Positions 47,880-59,590 of a stretch of 64,000 bases of DNA are shown piece by piece. The stretch is from Opisthorchis felineus. Its lineage: Eukaryota > Platyhelminthes > Trematoda > Opisthorchiida > Opisthorchiidae. Each line of letters starts with the position of its first letter. The stretch's first letter is position 1. Made by a program: the position numbers and the translations under genes. Under the pieces are notes generated by a model, which saw nothing but the letters and a program-made list of their open reading frames with translations, was not told where the DNA came from and ran no database searches. The DNA is taken from assembly GCA_004794785.1 (NCBI GenBank), contig SJOL01006495.1:575050-639049 (forward strand). The letters are read 5' to 3'.

Positions 47880-49640
47880 GACAGGCTACATAGTCAAACA
47901 GGTGCAGCATCAGCATTATCAGAGACAGCACCATCAATGTTGACACTAATGCTTCACTGCTGTACAACCAGAATGTTTATTTAATCCCATTTAAAGCCTT
48001 AAAGTGAAAAGGGAAAAGAGTGGATGAGGGAGAGATTTGGTGCTAGTCTACCGCAAGCATTCTGAAGTGCCTACACCAACAGGGGCTCAATCGGAGAATC
48101 TTGAAAGAAGCTGACAGCACAAACTCCACTAACATTGATTAGCCGCCAGCCAAGCGCCGGAGGGTTACGGGGATCCCATCCTGGAAGGCGGACCGCGTCA
48201 ACAGCAACTAAACTCTTCGTAATCCCCTTCACACTCTTCGGCCAAGTCATACGTTGTCCACCTCACGGTTTGGGCCATTCTGAAGGAGGCACGGAGAACA
48301 ACGCTCGTCTCGGTAGAGAGTGTTGCGGCATGCAACCACATGGCCAAGCCACTACAGTTGATGTTGGTGGATGTTTTCCGCGACTGAAGTGCCTGCTGGG
48401 TAACGACACACCCGCTTTCCGATTACCTCGTTAAGAATTCGTCGACGCAATCCGACACCAGCAACACTTCTGAGACATCGGTGGTAAAAAACCTGAAGCC
48501 GCCTCACATCATATGTCAGAAGACGCTGTGACTTACAACCATACAGCAATACAGCCCTTACTTTATTCTGCTAAACGCGACCCATGAGACCCAGCAACGT
48601 CTTTTTGATGCCACAAATGACCCCAACTTGCCACCCGTGCTCCGCACCTTTGAGATTCGTGGACTGATTTCATCAAACACACTTCCATCAAAGATAAATA
48701 CAAATACCGAGTTATGTAAAATTCACCACAACCTCCAACGTATCTCCTGGATTGCAAGGAGATGCTCAGAGACTGTACGTTATGGAACATGTCTTTGAAC
48801 TTTGACTGTACAAGGCAAATGCTGAAAGATGATATGATGGTGGTCACTTTGAACCACAGAGCTTGTGCTTCACCTTCGTCCTCAAAGATGGGGACGTCAT
48901 CCCCGTGATCCCCATTGTTTATGGTTGGAGACACTCAAGCTAATCGATCTCAACGGCATTCTGGTTGTCAGTTTCTAACTACATTGCCTGAGTGGGTGTC
49001 TGAAATGATTATGTTAGGCTAGCACTAAGTACCTTGCCCATCCACGATATTCTTTTCACGGTAAGGCTTTCAAATAAATTATGGGTGTACCGCGGTGAAG
49101 CATCAGTGGTAAACAATGATGTTATGCTGCCGATGATGTTGCTACGTACTCCACACCAACGACGATTTGAACACAGGGGGTTTAGAGACCTTCCATTGTT
49201 CGCCTCATTATTCCACTAATTAAGAAAGTCAAACAAGAATGGATAGAATGGACGTCGCTTCCGGACATCACTCTTCGTAGGGAAGCTTTAATGGAGCTCA
49301 CCATGTACTCACACACCCAGATGTGTGTGAATATAGGGATCGGATTATGTTCACAAACGTCTGGGGCATACTCTGTTGGGCAAGTGTGGTTAAAAGCACT
49401 GATCTAACAACAGAATCGGGCACATTTTTGAAGTCCAGGAAGATAACCACAGATCATGGGCCGTCTGTACATATGGGATTGTTCTAACACCTGACGGAGC
49501 GTGAAGACGTGGTCAACGCAGCCCTTGCGTAGTCGAAATCCCGACACACTCACGGAGCAATGTTTCACGGGCCGCCGTAAGACGACGAAGAATCAGCGAA
49601 GCGCGGACACATCGCACAGAATAGAAAACAGTTTAAAAAA
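47880..49640 (-). mobile_element. LINE family A, copy A3 (RT to 3' end), interrupted
   Basis: Minus strand: RKGCVDHVFTLRQVLEQSHM (about 49560-49500), a decayed palm, SGIMRRTMEGL and CVQIVVG (49230-49150). After an inserted block (48905-49145) it resumes at about 48900 with GDHGDDVPIFEDEGEAQAL, where motif C YADD has become HGDD. The C-terminal part follows: LYGCKSQRLLTYDVRRLQVF and KRVCRYPAGTSV (48550-48380). The 3' UTR reaches about 47880. Stops and shifts are frequent. The fragment begins about 70 bp inside the intron from the donor at 49710, and is in the sense orientation of the gene. Confidence 0.75.
48905..49145 (+). mobile_element. Nested LINE family A 3' tail, opposite orientation (A4)
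   Basis: The block GTCAGTTTCTAACTACATTG to GATGATGTTGC is the reverse complement of the 3' UTR seen at 44.2-44.4 and 47.9-48.1 kb on the other strand. It separates CVQIVVG from GDHGDDV of copy A3. It is therefore a short 5'-truncated LINE insertion inside an older copy. Junction duplications were not resolved. Confidence 0.65.
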
Positions 49641-49710
49641 CTGGGGGCAGCAACAGATCATGAAGCACTGTTTACACTGCGTTGAGTTAAGAAATTGACC
49701 GTCAACTAAC

Positions 49711-49851
49711 CATTGCAGGTGCGAAGTTTTCTGGGACAGATTCGCTATCCCGAGGTTCATAGGCCATGGATAACTCGTACATACGAGCCTCGAATTCCGA
49801 TTCAGAAGAAGCCCCAGCCATTTCAAGAGGGTCCAAATGTTCTAGACGTCG
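49711..49851 (-). CDS. SOS-like Ras exchange factor, RasGEF C-terminal exon
   Basis: The exon is 47 codons between a polypyrimidine acceptor (CCATCTCTCCACAG) and a GTTAGT donor, in phase 0 at both ends. It encodes RRLEHLDPLEM, then FEARMYELSMAYEPRDSES. It follows PDIR of the upstream exon, matching the SOS order: PYCLRVESDI, a FFENLNP-type segment, then SLEIEPR near the end of the RasGEF domain. The EPRD string corresponds to EPRN of human SOS. It is short, but continuity of homology and phase across a 3.7-kb intron supports it. Confidence 0.72.
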
Positions 49852-52800
49852 CTGTGGAGAGATGGGAAGTCATAAACTAAGCGACGATGAATTCGGTCTT
49901 CCGATGCTATCCAAAATTAATGAACAGCATCGACATCACAAAATAATCTAAACAAGCGAAGGACTACAAGTTGTGTGGCTGAGTAGAAATCGCCGTTTTG
50001 TTCCTGGCTGGGGATCATCAGGTAAGGGTAGATTGATTGTGTGAAACGATCACACAAATATAAACCTCAGTATTACGGCCTTGCGTATTACATGTTGGCG
50101 TCGGATAGTTTCGAGATTGGATTGGAAATTTGCGCAGCACCAGCAGCAATGAACAACATGAGTACACTGTTACCACCATTGCTTGTGTTGCCACTATGGT
50201 TATTACAATGGCACACGATAATTATGTGGACGTCTCAGGGTAGGACAGATGTATTTAGGTGTCGGTAATTGTAAGCCTAGTAAAAAAGCATTTTCTTCGC
50301 GCAAATCGATGTATGCTATTTCTAACTTACAGAGGGCTAACAAGCTATTGGTCCAGCAGAAAAGTTAGCATACGTGATCCTGACATTGCAATCTAGAGAG
50401 AGCTTGAAATAACTTATTTGTATGCGGTATAAGTTCATTGAATTCAACAACGAGCATTTTGGGGCACAGGCTGATATAGACATAGGGGCCCAACACAATC
50501 ATTGGTGTTGAAGATTGAAATGGTCAGTAGTCACGGTTCGAAACAACAGAGGCCACGAGGAACACTCATAATGCGTCCTGTTGCTAGAACTTAGAGCTCG
50601 ATCTGAGTTAAGACACACTCGTCGTTATTTTATTAGTACGACTCTAACTTCGAAAAAGAAAGCTACACATCAAAATAATCGCAATTTATGCGATGCCCAC
50701 AAATGAAGTTAAGAATGACTACGACAAAAGTAAAAAGAGTATCTTTGGGTTCGAAGTTAGATTGACCGCTGCTAAACTAAAAAGTACCATTTTTCACACA
50801 AATCTTCACATTTGATCAGATATAAATCAACCCCAAATCAGACCAAAAGTCCTTCTGAAAGGTGTGTCTGATATCCGCTACCACACTTTGCTGTACTCAT
50901 CTATCTGGAACAACGCAACTTGGCAGCAGCAGAAAGCCAACGGTGATAAATCTAGAGTAACCAACTGAACAGTAATGCTAGTGAAAGTAGAAACGGCCTT
51001 CGCTGCGAAGTTGTTTATTAGCAAATACAAACTAAGCGGTTACAAGCCATTAGACACGAAAGTAGATATCTCATCTGCACATAGTTTTTGAAAAGTGATC
51101 ATTCTCAAGCGTTTTCTTGAACTTTCCTGGATGTTCTTTGAATATTACACAACAATGAACGAACACTGCAAGGTGGTTCCACAATTTCCTTCACCTTCCA
51201 TCAGATGCGGAGGCGGGGCTTGGACACCAGGCCAGACACTACTCGCATGCTGCATCGGTACTATACACCGTTACACTAGCACATAACAATCAGCAATTAG
51301 TTAAGGTCTGGATGAAGAAGTCCAGCGCTAAGTGTGGAAACCATGAGCCATTCCAGTGAGTACACCATCCATGTTTTAGTATTGTATCTGTCTAGACCAT
51401 ATCAAACAAGAAGCACTCGGGTCCCAGCTTTTCACAGGGCCAGTGAAAGATCAGACGAATGCTGTGCTGTTACCACCACGTGAGGCCCACAAACGCATAC
51501 TGTGGCTGCTGAGTCAGTGACGTGGGTTTGACAATAGTCACCAGAATGGGGGAAATTCTAGCCTATCATGGGGATTCATGGAGGAGTTCAAAGGAGCAGG
51601 AAGTGCACGTTAGTTGAGGATGTGTAACGTCAATTCTTTGGTGAGTGGATGAAACAAAATTAGAGACAAAGAGGCTGGTCAGAATTGCCTCCAAAATGAA
51701 CATCTGTGTAGCAGAGTTAAAGGAGATACTACAATGAAAAATTTCTACCGGAATAACTCAAAGAGCGGCCCTGAAGACATAATTGGAGATGAAAAATCGT
51801 CCCTTTCCCTGTTCCAAGTTCAACATCATCTGTTTTGTGGTGCTCGACTAGGATGTTCAGGCTGGCTTCCGTATCGACGGACTGACGCTCGATATTGATA
51901 TACAGCTTGCATTGTTATTCATTAATTTCCGGGAGGTTGTGGTGTACACCAATACAACTACTGGGTCGATTTACCGGACTTTTTTTCGACAGGTGATTAA
52001 ATTCTATGAAAGGCAGACTGGCACGTAGAACTTACCAACTGCATATCCATATTGTACTATCGCACCGCCTGCTTGTGCTCTTGCAATTAAGGCTCACCCT
52101 TCATGTAATTTCACGATGCCGTTAAATAAAATCTGTACTAGTACTGAATGAAAACATTCAGTGTATTTTTACACACAACCTGCGTAAACTGTGAAGAATT
52201 AACTGCGGTCTGAGGGTTGATAAAATCAGCGATGACTGGACTAATCTACCCTAATAAAGAGTCCGGATGAACAAACGAATCGCTAGCTCAGTGAACCTTA
52301 GCGTGAGGAATCCTCGCCAATCGTGGGCGAATCCCGACAGTTCTGGGGAGTCGAGTCTGTAGACTTGAAAATACTAACTACAGAAATTATTGACAGGGCT
52401 CCTTGGACGCATAATGCTCTTAGCTGCAAAGCCTTTGCGAGTGGAATAAAACTTTTTTGCGCCAAAGTATTGCATTTCGTTGCCTATGTGCTCAAACCAA
52501 AACCCAATCTAATCTCCCTTCATATTTTCGCAGCCCACCAAATTTCATTGTCCACTGAGGCAATCATATCTCTGGTGGAAAAATTATGGTGGAATACTTT
52601 CCTAGCATCACTTGGACCCCGAGATGCCTAGATGGGGCTCAAAATTTTGGACTGGTATTCTGAATTCAATTGCCTGTCTGTTTTAGTCCATCAGAGACAC
52701 ATCATCGCTTTCGAAAATTCAATTCCATTGTGCGAATACTGAGCGCCTTATTGACCAGTGGTTCGATCCAACTGAAATTTGAAGTGCTTGACAACCGTCC

Positions 52801-53560
52801 TGACTAATTTGGTTTTTGTTGTTGCCAACTATCCTTATCTGCATCTGATGACAGATGTGGTGAGAGTTTGTGTTGTACATGACGAGCCTGTCATGTTTAT
52901 GCCTTACTGAAGGAGTTCTAGACAGATAAAAGTTAATGTGTTGCTAAAACACCAGATCTTGCATCGTATGCGCGTAAGGTCGTGTTTCACACGTCCCATG
53001 CATGAGGTCTGAACACATAAACGGGCCCAAGACCTTCACTAACGGAAGTACACAATAGCTTTACGCAACTATTCTCTGTTTAATGTGGCGTTAATATCCA
53101 TTGCACAGCAGGCCGGCCGATACCAGCATAGGTAGCTAAATGATAAGGAGGAAGAACAAAGTGAGCAAACAACCGGTCGGGTAAAATGAACTATGTCACG
53201 TCACATATCCAGAGATTAACCTGAAATGCGAGAGTACAGTCCCCCAGATTGTTTGCCCTATTTGTCCGGCAGCAGACGTTTTTGTCTATTCTATTCATCA
53301 ACTATCCCTCTGAGTGTTTGTGATAACCGCTGATGTTTACGGGGTCACTAAGAGAGGGGGTTAAACCTTCCTTGATCCACGTCTTGAGGCGTGTGCTCGC
53401 TATGATGCTAGCCGATTACAAAGTTAAGGGAGTGGTAGAAAACGCGATAGGTGTTGCCAATAACCAATAACTCGGGTTGTGCAGCAACGTGTCGATTGAA
53501 TCCACGCTAAACCTGCCACATGTAATTATTCAGGTAAAATCATCCACTGAGGCAACTCAC
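49852..53560. other. SOS intron
   Basis: About 3.7 kb between two RasGEF exons. A 102-codon plus-strand frame at 52323-52631 is not recognisable. No repeat family identified. Confidence 0.5.
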
Positions 53561-54067
53561 CCGAATATCCGGCTTCACTTCAAATGAGTACGGGATTCGC
53601 TGGAATGCCAAATATCGTTCTACAACTTCAGCTAGCTGCTGATGTTTCCAGCAGTTGATCAACACTGCACCCGAGTTTGTAGTAATTGTATCTGGATGTC
53701 GCAAATCCAAATGTATAAGACGGGTCATCACACCGGCTGCAATGAAGGGCACACAAGGAAGATAAGCGGTGCCTGAGGCATGTTGCTTTTCCAATGCTTT
53801 GATTCGTCGCTCGTGTGCCTTGCTGGATCGAGTGGCAAATGGTAGACCGAGGACACCTGTCGGGATCGACTGAGATAATCCTGCATTCGAACTAGGCTTA
53901 TCGAGTGACATCAGAGTAGTATGAAGGCCAAACAAGCTAGTCTGGTTAGCTGCAATGCTACTGGATGATGACTGAAAGGGGCTTTTCTGGCGTGCTTTCG
54001 TTCCGAAGGTATTCTCTCGACGTAAGCGAGCAACTACCTCCCGGTAGTGTTTATTTCGCTCGATGGC
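53561..54067 (-). CDS. SOS-like Ras exchange factor, RasGEF catalytic exon
   Basis: RasGEF domains of SOS open Ras by displacing its switch regions so that GDP is exchanged for GTP. This 169-codon exon has an acceptor ending CTATCTAG at 54068 and a GTGAGT donor after 53561, phase 0 at both ends. Residues 1-18 read AIERNKHYREVVARLRRE, like SEDHYKKYLAKLR of human SOS1. Residues 103-108 are LPCVPF, matching PPCVPFFG. Residues 134-152 read AVLINCWKHQQLAEVVERY, matching LINFSKRRKVAEI. Residues 157-169 include IPYSFEVKPDIR, matching QPYCLRVESDI. Between residues 18 and 102 lies an insertion of about 80 Ser-rich then basic residues not present in human SOS. The initiating exons were not found, so the CDS is partial at both ends of this exon. 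Confidence 0.78.
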
Positions 54068-55920
54068 CTAGATAGCAGAAAGAGAGGACAGTTGTGTACA
54101 ATCTGACATATTTCATGGCGTTAGGAGATCATCCGCCTAAACCTACGAGGACCGATATTAGTAAATATCCAAACACTTCCACATCTTCGTAGTATCTTAC
54201 GGACACCTGTATGCAACACAGTGTGGAACAGTGATGCTTCACTGCCTTACATATCACATCGACAGGCCGGAAAGAGCGGTGCTATTTTTACATCTTGCTG
54301 AAGTAACTTAATAAACAAACTCTTTTTGGGCATGGGCACATCTACTTTAACGGTGGAGTAATCCCCAAGAATGACCTCAACCGAGACCAATCCTCTGGAG
54401 ATTCTATGACAGCATTGTCCACCAGCCTCATAACGCAATCCTCATACAGAGACCAGCACTCTGGGAGGGGACATGTTCTCCATACTGACGACCCTCGAAA
54501 GGAAAAGTATCCATAAAGGCCTCCTTTAGACGCTGCAGGAAGTTCAGTGTTTCGGAACGGTTTAATAAATGAACAATATGTTGAACGATATAAAAGTTTT
54601 CACAACTAACTCATTTTCGGCGTGAGGAATCGGTTGGATGGTTTCATCTAATAAGCTGTACCTGATTGCTTAGAGAGGAACAGAGGCAGTTTAAAGTTTG
54701 TTGAACCCAAAATAATATTATTAAACCTTTAGTATACAGTATTTGTAAGCAAGGAATATTATTCTGTGTATCAAAAAACAAATGCGGATATTCCTCCCCA
54801 AAAGGCTTCGAAGGAAATTAAGGGAAGGCCATCAACAAGAAAGCAAGATTCATTAAACATTTCAGCCACAGAACCATTCGAACCGAGAAACGATCTCGAT
54901 CTACCGCCAGTTTACTGGTTTTCCGTGGGATTTGGCATCCTTTTTGAGGGATGTTACAGGCAGCGGGAGACTGAACAAATCCCAACAGACTGACAGTAAA
55001 CTGCTTCAGAGTGAAGCACTCTTTCTCCGTTTTTACAGAACATAGAAAATGCTCGTATACAGTCAAATCGAGGTAAAAACAAGTGTCCCATAAACATCCT
55101 TATGGACTAAATTTTGCGAGACTTACGAGGAATGTTATTGTGAGAGGATAAGGCCGATTGAGGGACATGCTCTTGTACACAAGTGATAATCAAATCAGAC
55201 AAAACCGAATCGGGATCAATGCTTGGCAACGCTTATTGGGGTCAGGTAATTAGTTAACACACTACGAAGCCAGTTGGTGGTAGCAAATGACAGTTACATG
55301 GTGTGGGTTCCCCGTAGAGTGAATGGTTAGGCGCTGATTCGAAAAGACGATCGTCGACGACGTCAATCTAGAGCTACAAGAGAAAAGTTAGGTTGATGAA
55401 CAGAAACCCAAAGGTTTTCATTGGATTTGTCATTCGCGGGTATTGCATAGTCAATGAGTCACACGCAAATCGGTGGCGGATGATTAATTCGAAGTACATA
55501 TTAGAAGAGGATTCGAAACATAGTCTTACAGTCCAACAGGTCAGCATCAGAACAGAATAACCGGGAACTTTATTCAGAACTGAACCGCGATAACCTAATG
55601 GATTATTTTACGAGTGTCGTGGTGCACTTGCAGTTTTTATACGGCATCGATAGGCGCTCAGTGTGAAAAAAAGTAGGGAGGTAAAAAATGATATACAGTA
55701 TAATAGATATTTTTTCGATCTCCTGATAAAAGAAACATTGCTGAGTATCTCAAAAGGCGGACGATCAGAGGTCAGCGAATAACTGCGTAGGAAGGTTTCA
55801 TTGACATTAGGATGGACTGACAACACTTACAAGATTCTGAGCCTTCGAATAACGGTTTTGAAATCCTTGCAAGTTGCTCATCGAAGCTTTGCTTTGTCAT
55901 TGAGGTAGGCACAGTGTCTG
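54068..55920. other. Upstream SOS intron or flank, unresolved
   Basis: Two minus-strand stretches look exon-like: 55127-55231 (PSIDPDSVLSDLIITCVQ, donor GTAAGT) and 54430-54560 (LKEAFMDTFPFEGRQYGEH in one frame, CPLPECWSLYEDCVMRLV in another). Neither matches a RasGEF segment that I can recognise and their phases do not join simply, so they are not called. Confidence 0.35.
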
Positions 55921-56050
55921 GGGGCACCGAGATAGAACGGTGATTAAGGTGTGAACTTACTGACCGGAAGGTCCGACTCTCGACTGCCCCTGTCTAGGCT
56001 TGGGCAACTTGAAAGGGTGTGTGGCAACTAGGCATATTACAGCTGAAAGG
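55921..56050 (+). repeat. tRNA-derived SINE (type 1), B box lost
   Basis: Aligns with the copy at 36.5 kb: TGAACTTACTGACCGGAAGG, CCCCTGTCTAGGCTTGGGCA, then ATTACAGCTGAA. About 20 bases covering the B box are missing. Confidence 0.55.
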
Positions 56051-57569
56051 ACATTACAACTGAAGGACTATTTACTGTTTTTATGCTGGCTGGGACAGAA
56101 TGCGCAGACTGTGAAATCACACCATCCCAGTGATTCTAGTGTGATCTGATCCAGTAAGCCGGGAGGTTAAGTTGAGGTCATGTGGTGACACTGGTTCGAA
56201 CGCCAACAGCCCGTTAGCCAGGCGAATTAGGAGGAGCCGGATTACCGTAGTGTGATTGCCGCTAACGCAAGCGGTGTGCAGTGATAAAAACTGACTGCTA
56301 GTGGCATGGTATCCAGGCCAAAACAACACACTGAGTGGTGTGACCGACCCGACAGAACCAACGAACGATTAAGTTGTCAGTCCTGGTCACTGGTCGGCAT
56401 GCTGTCAGCCTGTCTGGCGCGCCAGAGGAGGTCAAACTGACTGACCCTGGCATGGTTACAAAGAAAGGCCAAGCAGCTGATCCATATGTCACTAACACAC
56501 CCAATAAGTCAGATATGGCGTGTTAAACAAGACAAGCCCTGTTGTGACGTCATGTCACTTTGCAAATTTCGGTGGTTAACACCATGGTGAACAGCTAACG
56601 TGCCGTTTCACCGGTCATCACTGCAAAGGTGACGACTGGCTGAGTTAGGCAATCCACCAACGGTGAGCAGATCAAGTAAAAGTTCGTGCGTGATTTGCGC
56701 AAAATGTGGGGCCACCGAACAATCAGCGCAAATACACATGTAAGAAGAACGTTTTGACCCTATAGGAGAAAATGAGGGTGGTCGAGCCAAGTTGTAGAGG
56801 TGTCGTGAAGAAGCACACGCACTCAATGAGTAAAGCAGGAATGATGTATTCAGCATTTATGCCTGGTTTTTGTCTATACCACAGAAAAGTACGCCAGAAA
56901 ATGAGGATTGTTCAAACGAGTGACGTGAATCCAATAATAATGCCAATAACGGGCGATCTTCTGATGAAGTTGCCGAACGTTGTCCTTCAGCCAACAGTGA
57001 ACAGCTGTACACATTTTAACAACGGGGTAGCGTCAGTTCACGACACATTGGCGGTGAATCTGCAACGCACAGCTTGATGCCGATTTCATCACATTCCCGC
57101 TGTTTGCAGCGTATGAACACGGTATGAACACCCTTGGTGAAGTGACTTGTGTTCGCGCACGACCTGCAAGAAGACTTGTGGATAAAAGGCGAACTCTGCA
57201 TACGCACGAAATAATCATTACGTTGGTGTATGCAAGTACGGTCGGGGAGACGTTACCATTCCTAACTGTGGGTAACCATAGGAGGCTGAGATGTTTCAAT
57301 AATGGGAATACGGCAAAGCAGAGCGTAGGGAAAGAAGGCAGCAAAAGCGTAGATGATGAAGGAAAACGCTTCAACTGAATATAACAGAACGATCTGTTAA
57401 AAAAGACTGATTTTCATTTTGTCATATGACTGTGCTGCACATCGACCCAATTAACTCAGTATTCATAGGCTAGCTTTACTAGCTCCTAAGAGGTCTTCAT
57501 GTATGCAACACTAGCTGAAGGAGTCAATTGGTTGACAAAAATGGACTCGAGGAGATCGAACCCGAGGCG
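56051..57569. other. No gene recognised
   Basis: A minus-strand frame around 57000-56760 is hydrophobic (SLVRTILIFWRTFLWYRQ) but interrupted by stops. No domain recognised. Confidence 0.35.
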
Positions 57570-58500
57570 GAGACTGGACTTTATGGCGTCGCGGCGGGTT
57601 TTTTAACCCCTAAGACTCACCGAGACATACAGGGAAGCTGCCCGCTGACATGCACAGGGTTCCTCATACCAGAAAAAATCTGATGAACACAGTCAACCGG
57701 CTCCCAGGGCGAGAGTTGGAAAACGTACCGTGACTTGCTCCTTACGAACATTCACAGTTATGGTAATATGTTGGCACAAGCTCGCGGCCTTGCGATCAGG
57801 CATTTCAGACAAAAGCTACCGTTGAAGAAGCCAACGGACTACTGTGCACGTGTGCGTGTCCTGACAGTACCTCAGTCCGCATACAACCATGAATTTTACA
57901 ACCTCCCACCCGCGTTGTTCAACAATGGGGGTGAAGTCCTCAATCAGCGCTCGTCTTATCTGTTCGGTTGCACTTTCGGAAAAAGGGACTAGCCCAGACA
58001 ACTGGGGAGAGTCGGTGATAGTGCCCATTTTCAAGAAGGCACTAGTGGTGAGTGTGATAACTACAGGGCGTCAGATGGACTCCGGTCGTATCGAGACTGT
58101 TGGCGTCACTTGTGCCTCGTCGCCTCATGGAGGCTCGTGGAACACTGACTCGAGAGCAGCAAGTGGGATTCCGGCCTAGTAGGGGTTGCGTTGACCAAAT
58201 CTTTACATTCCGTCAGGTTGTAGAACAACATCACACGTTCAAGCGATCCACAATTTTCGTATTCCTGAATTTCAAGGCGTATTCGACTCGGTTGACCGGT
58301 TTGTTCTCATTGACACGCTTGCCTATCAAAGAATGCCCCGGAAGTTTGTGAACATAATAAGTTCTTTGTATTCTCAGACTTCCGGACGTGTGAGAGTATA
58401 CGTATACAAAGCGGTGTCCGTCAGGGGTGCCCACTTTCTCCATTCCTATTTACTTTCTTGATCGATGAGATAATGAGACCAACCTGGAAGTTCTCCAAAA
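57570..58500 (+). mobile_element. Chimeric / internally deleted LINE copy (A5)
   Basis: The first about 330 bp resemble the 5' block at 8.69-9.11 kb (CTCATACCAG, CTGATGAACACAG, GATCAGGCATTTCAGACAAA, ATACAACCATGAATTT). It then runs straight into family A RT: LPPALFNNGGEVLNQR (about 57900), DNWGESVIVPIFKK, then LTREQQVGFRPSRG and CVDQIFTFRQ (58150-58216), and AYSTRLTG where motif A is expected. Shared ARGV and V-R-V segments follow up to about 58440 (LYSQTSGRVRVY). Endonuclease and linker are absent. Several frameshifts. Confidence 0.65.
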
Positions 58501-59329
58501 CCCCGGTGATCAAATAGCCCCTGGCGAAAGTCGCAGATGTTGGTTGCTCCTTGCACGTTTTCGAAGTACTCCAAACACGACGCTAACCTTTGATAACCGC
58601 AAGTCCAATTCTTTGTTGATTACCTGGTGGTGGTCAGAGGGTACTATCGAGGTAGCAGAAACCTGAGCAGCACGTTATTCCAGTGCCATTTGCCTCCATT
58701 ACTGGCAAATTTTTGTGTCCCTCAGGAGTGGTTTAATCGAAAGTGTGTTTTGGAAACACGTATACTTAAGCCAAAATGGGACCCTGTAGATGTGAAAGAT
58801 TCCGTAAGACGCTGCAGTAGAAAGAATCATAAGGACGTTCGAGTCATGCGGCATTCATCTGGCTAGAAATCCTTTGGAACTGAATAGGTGGCCATCTAGA
58901 CGATAGAAAATGACCACAACACCTGAATTTCGGAAAGCGTGTATTGCAAGCAGATAGAAGACCAATAACGTTGGTGTCATAAGGCGAATTGATTCACCCC
59001 CGTGTCAATATGACGCAGTTCCACAGGCTAGGACAGTAGCCCTCATCGCAAAGTGAAAAGACTGGACACGAGTGATAAAGTTGTTTTGGTAGCCCACCTT
59101 CCGAAGAACAATTCATAATTCTTCTCTGTTCACCGAATGAAAAGACTTTGTGAGGTAAACGATTAGGACATACAGTGGTTGGTTGCGTTCGCGGGATTTC
59201 TTTTGTGCTTCCAATTGAGATAAAATCAATGGTGTTTCGTGCCCCGGAATACACACTGTTCCTCTGGAAAGAAGTCATCCAAAATTTCTGCGTTTTGTCC
59301 CATTTGTCAGGATAGGTGACAGGATTTTG
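58501..59329. other. No gene recognised
   Basis: Open frames on both strands (58627-58866 plus, 58994-59278 minus) have no recognisable domain. Confidence 0.35.
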
Positions 59330-59590
59330 CCACCACTACAAAGTAGGCTGATTCCACTGACTGATTGCTCCCACTTGGCTGTGCGGAGTTGGCCAGGCCC
59401 GGCAACGCAGAGGTATGAACTTATTGCTCCCAATGCTGCCGCGCGCTGCAGATGTTCAGCCATGGTACCCCTTCGGCGAACGGGCGCCGTGCACAAGTCT
59501 AGACAGGAGCAATCGGAACACCAGGGATGGATTCGAACCACGAACATCCGGACGGTATATTCGCGCCCTGGGCTGCACCTTACTTTTGTT
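59330..59590 (-). repeat. tRNA-derived SINE (type 1)
   Basis: Minus strand: CCCAGGGCGCGAATATACCG (A-box side), GTGGTTCGAATCCATC with an exact GGTTCGAATCC B box, then GATTGCTCCTGTCTAGACTT, matching the body of the copy at 36.5 kb. GC-richer than its surroundings. Confidence 0.6.

Noticed and set aside
49766..49951. Plus-strand frame starting MDNSYIRASN
   Set aside because: Antisense shadow of the RasGEF exon at 49711-49851.
54240..54560. Coding-looking minus-strand stretch
   Set aside because: Two different frames look plausible, neither with a known domain. It shares a weak end pattern with 35.7 kb and may be a repeat.
55127..55231. Possible SOS exon (donor GTAAGT, open frame of 34 codons)
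   Set aside because: Acceptor is weak, the sequence matches no SOS segment that I know, and its end phase (1) does not fit the next called exon (phase 0).
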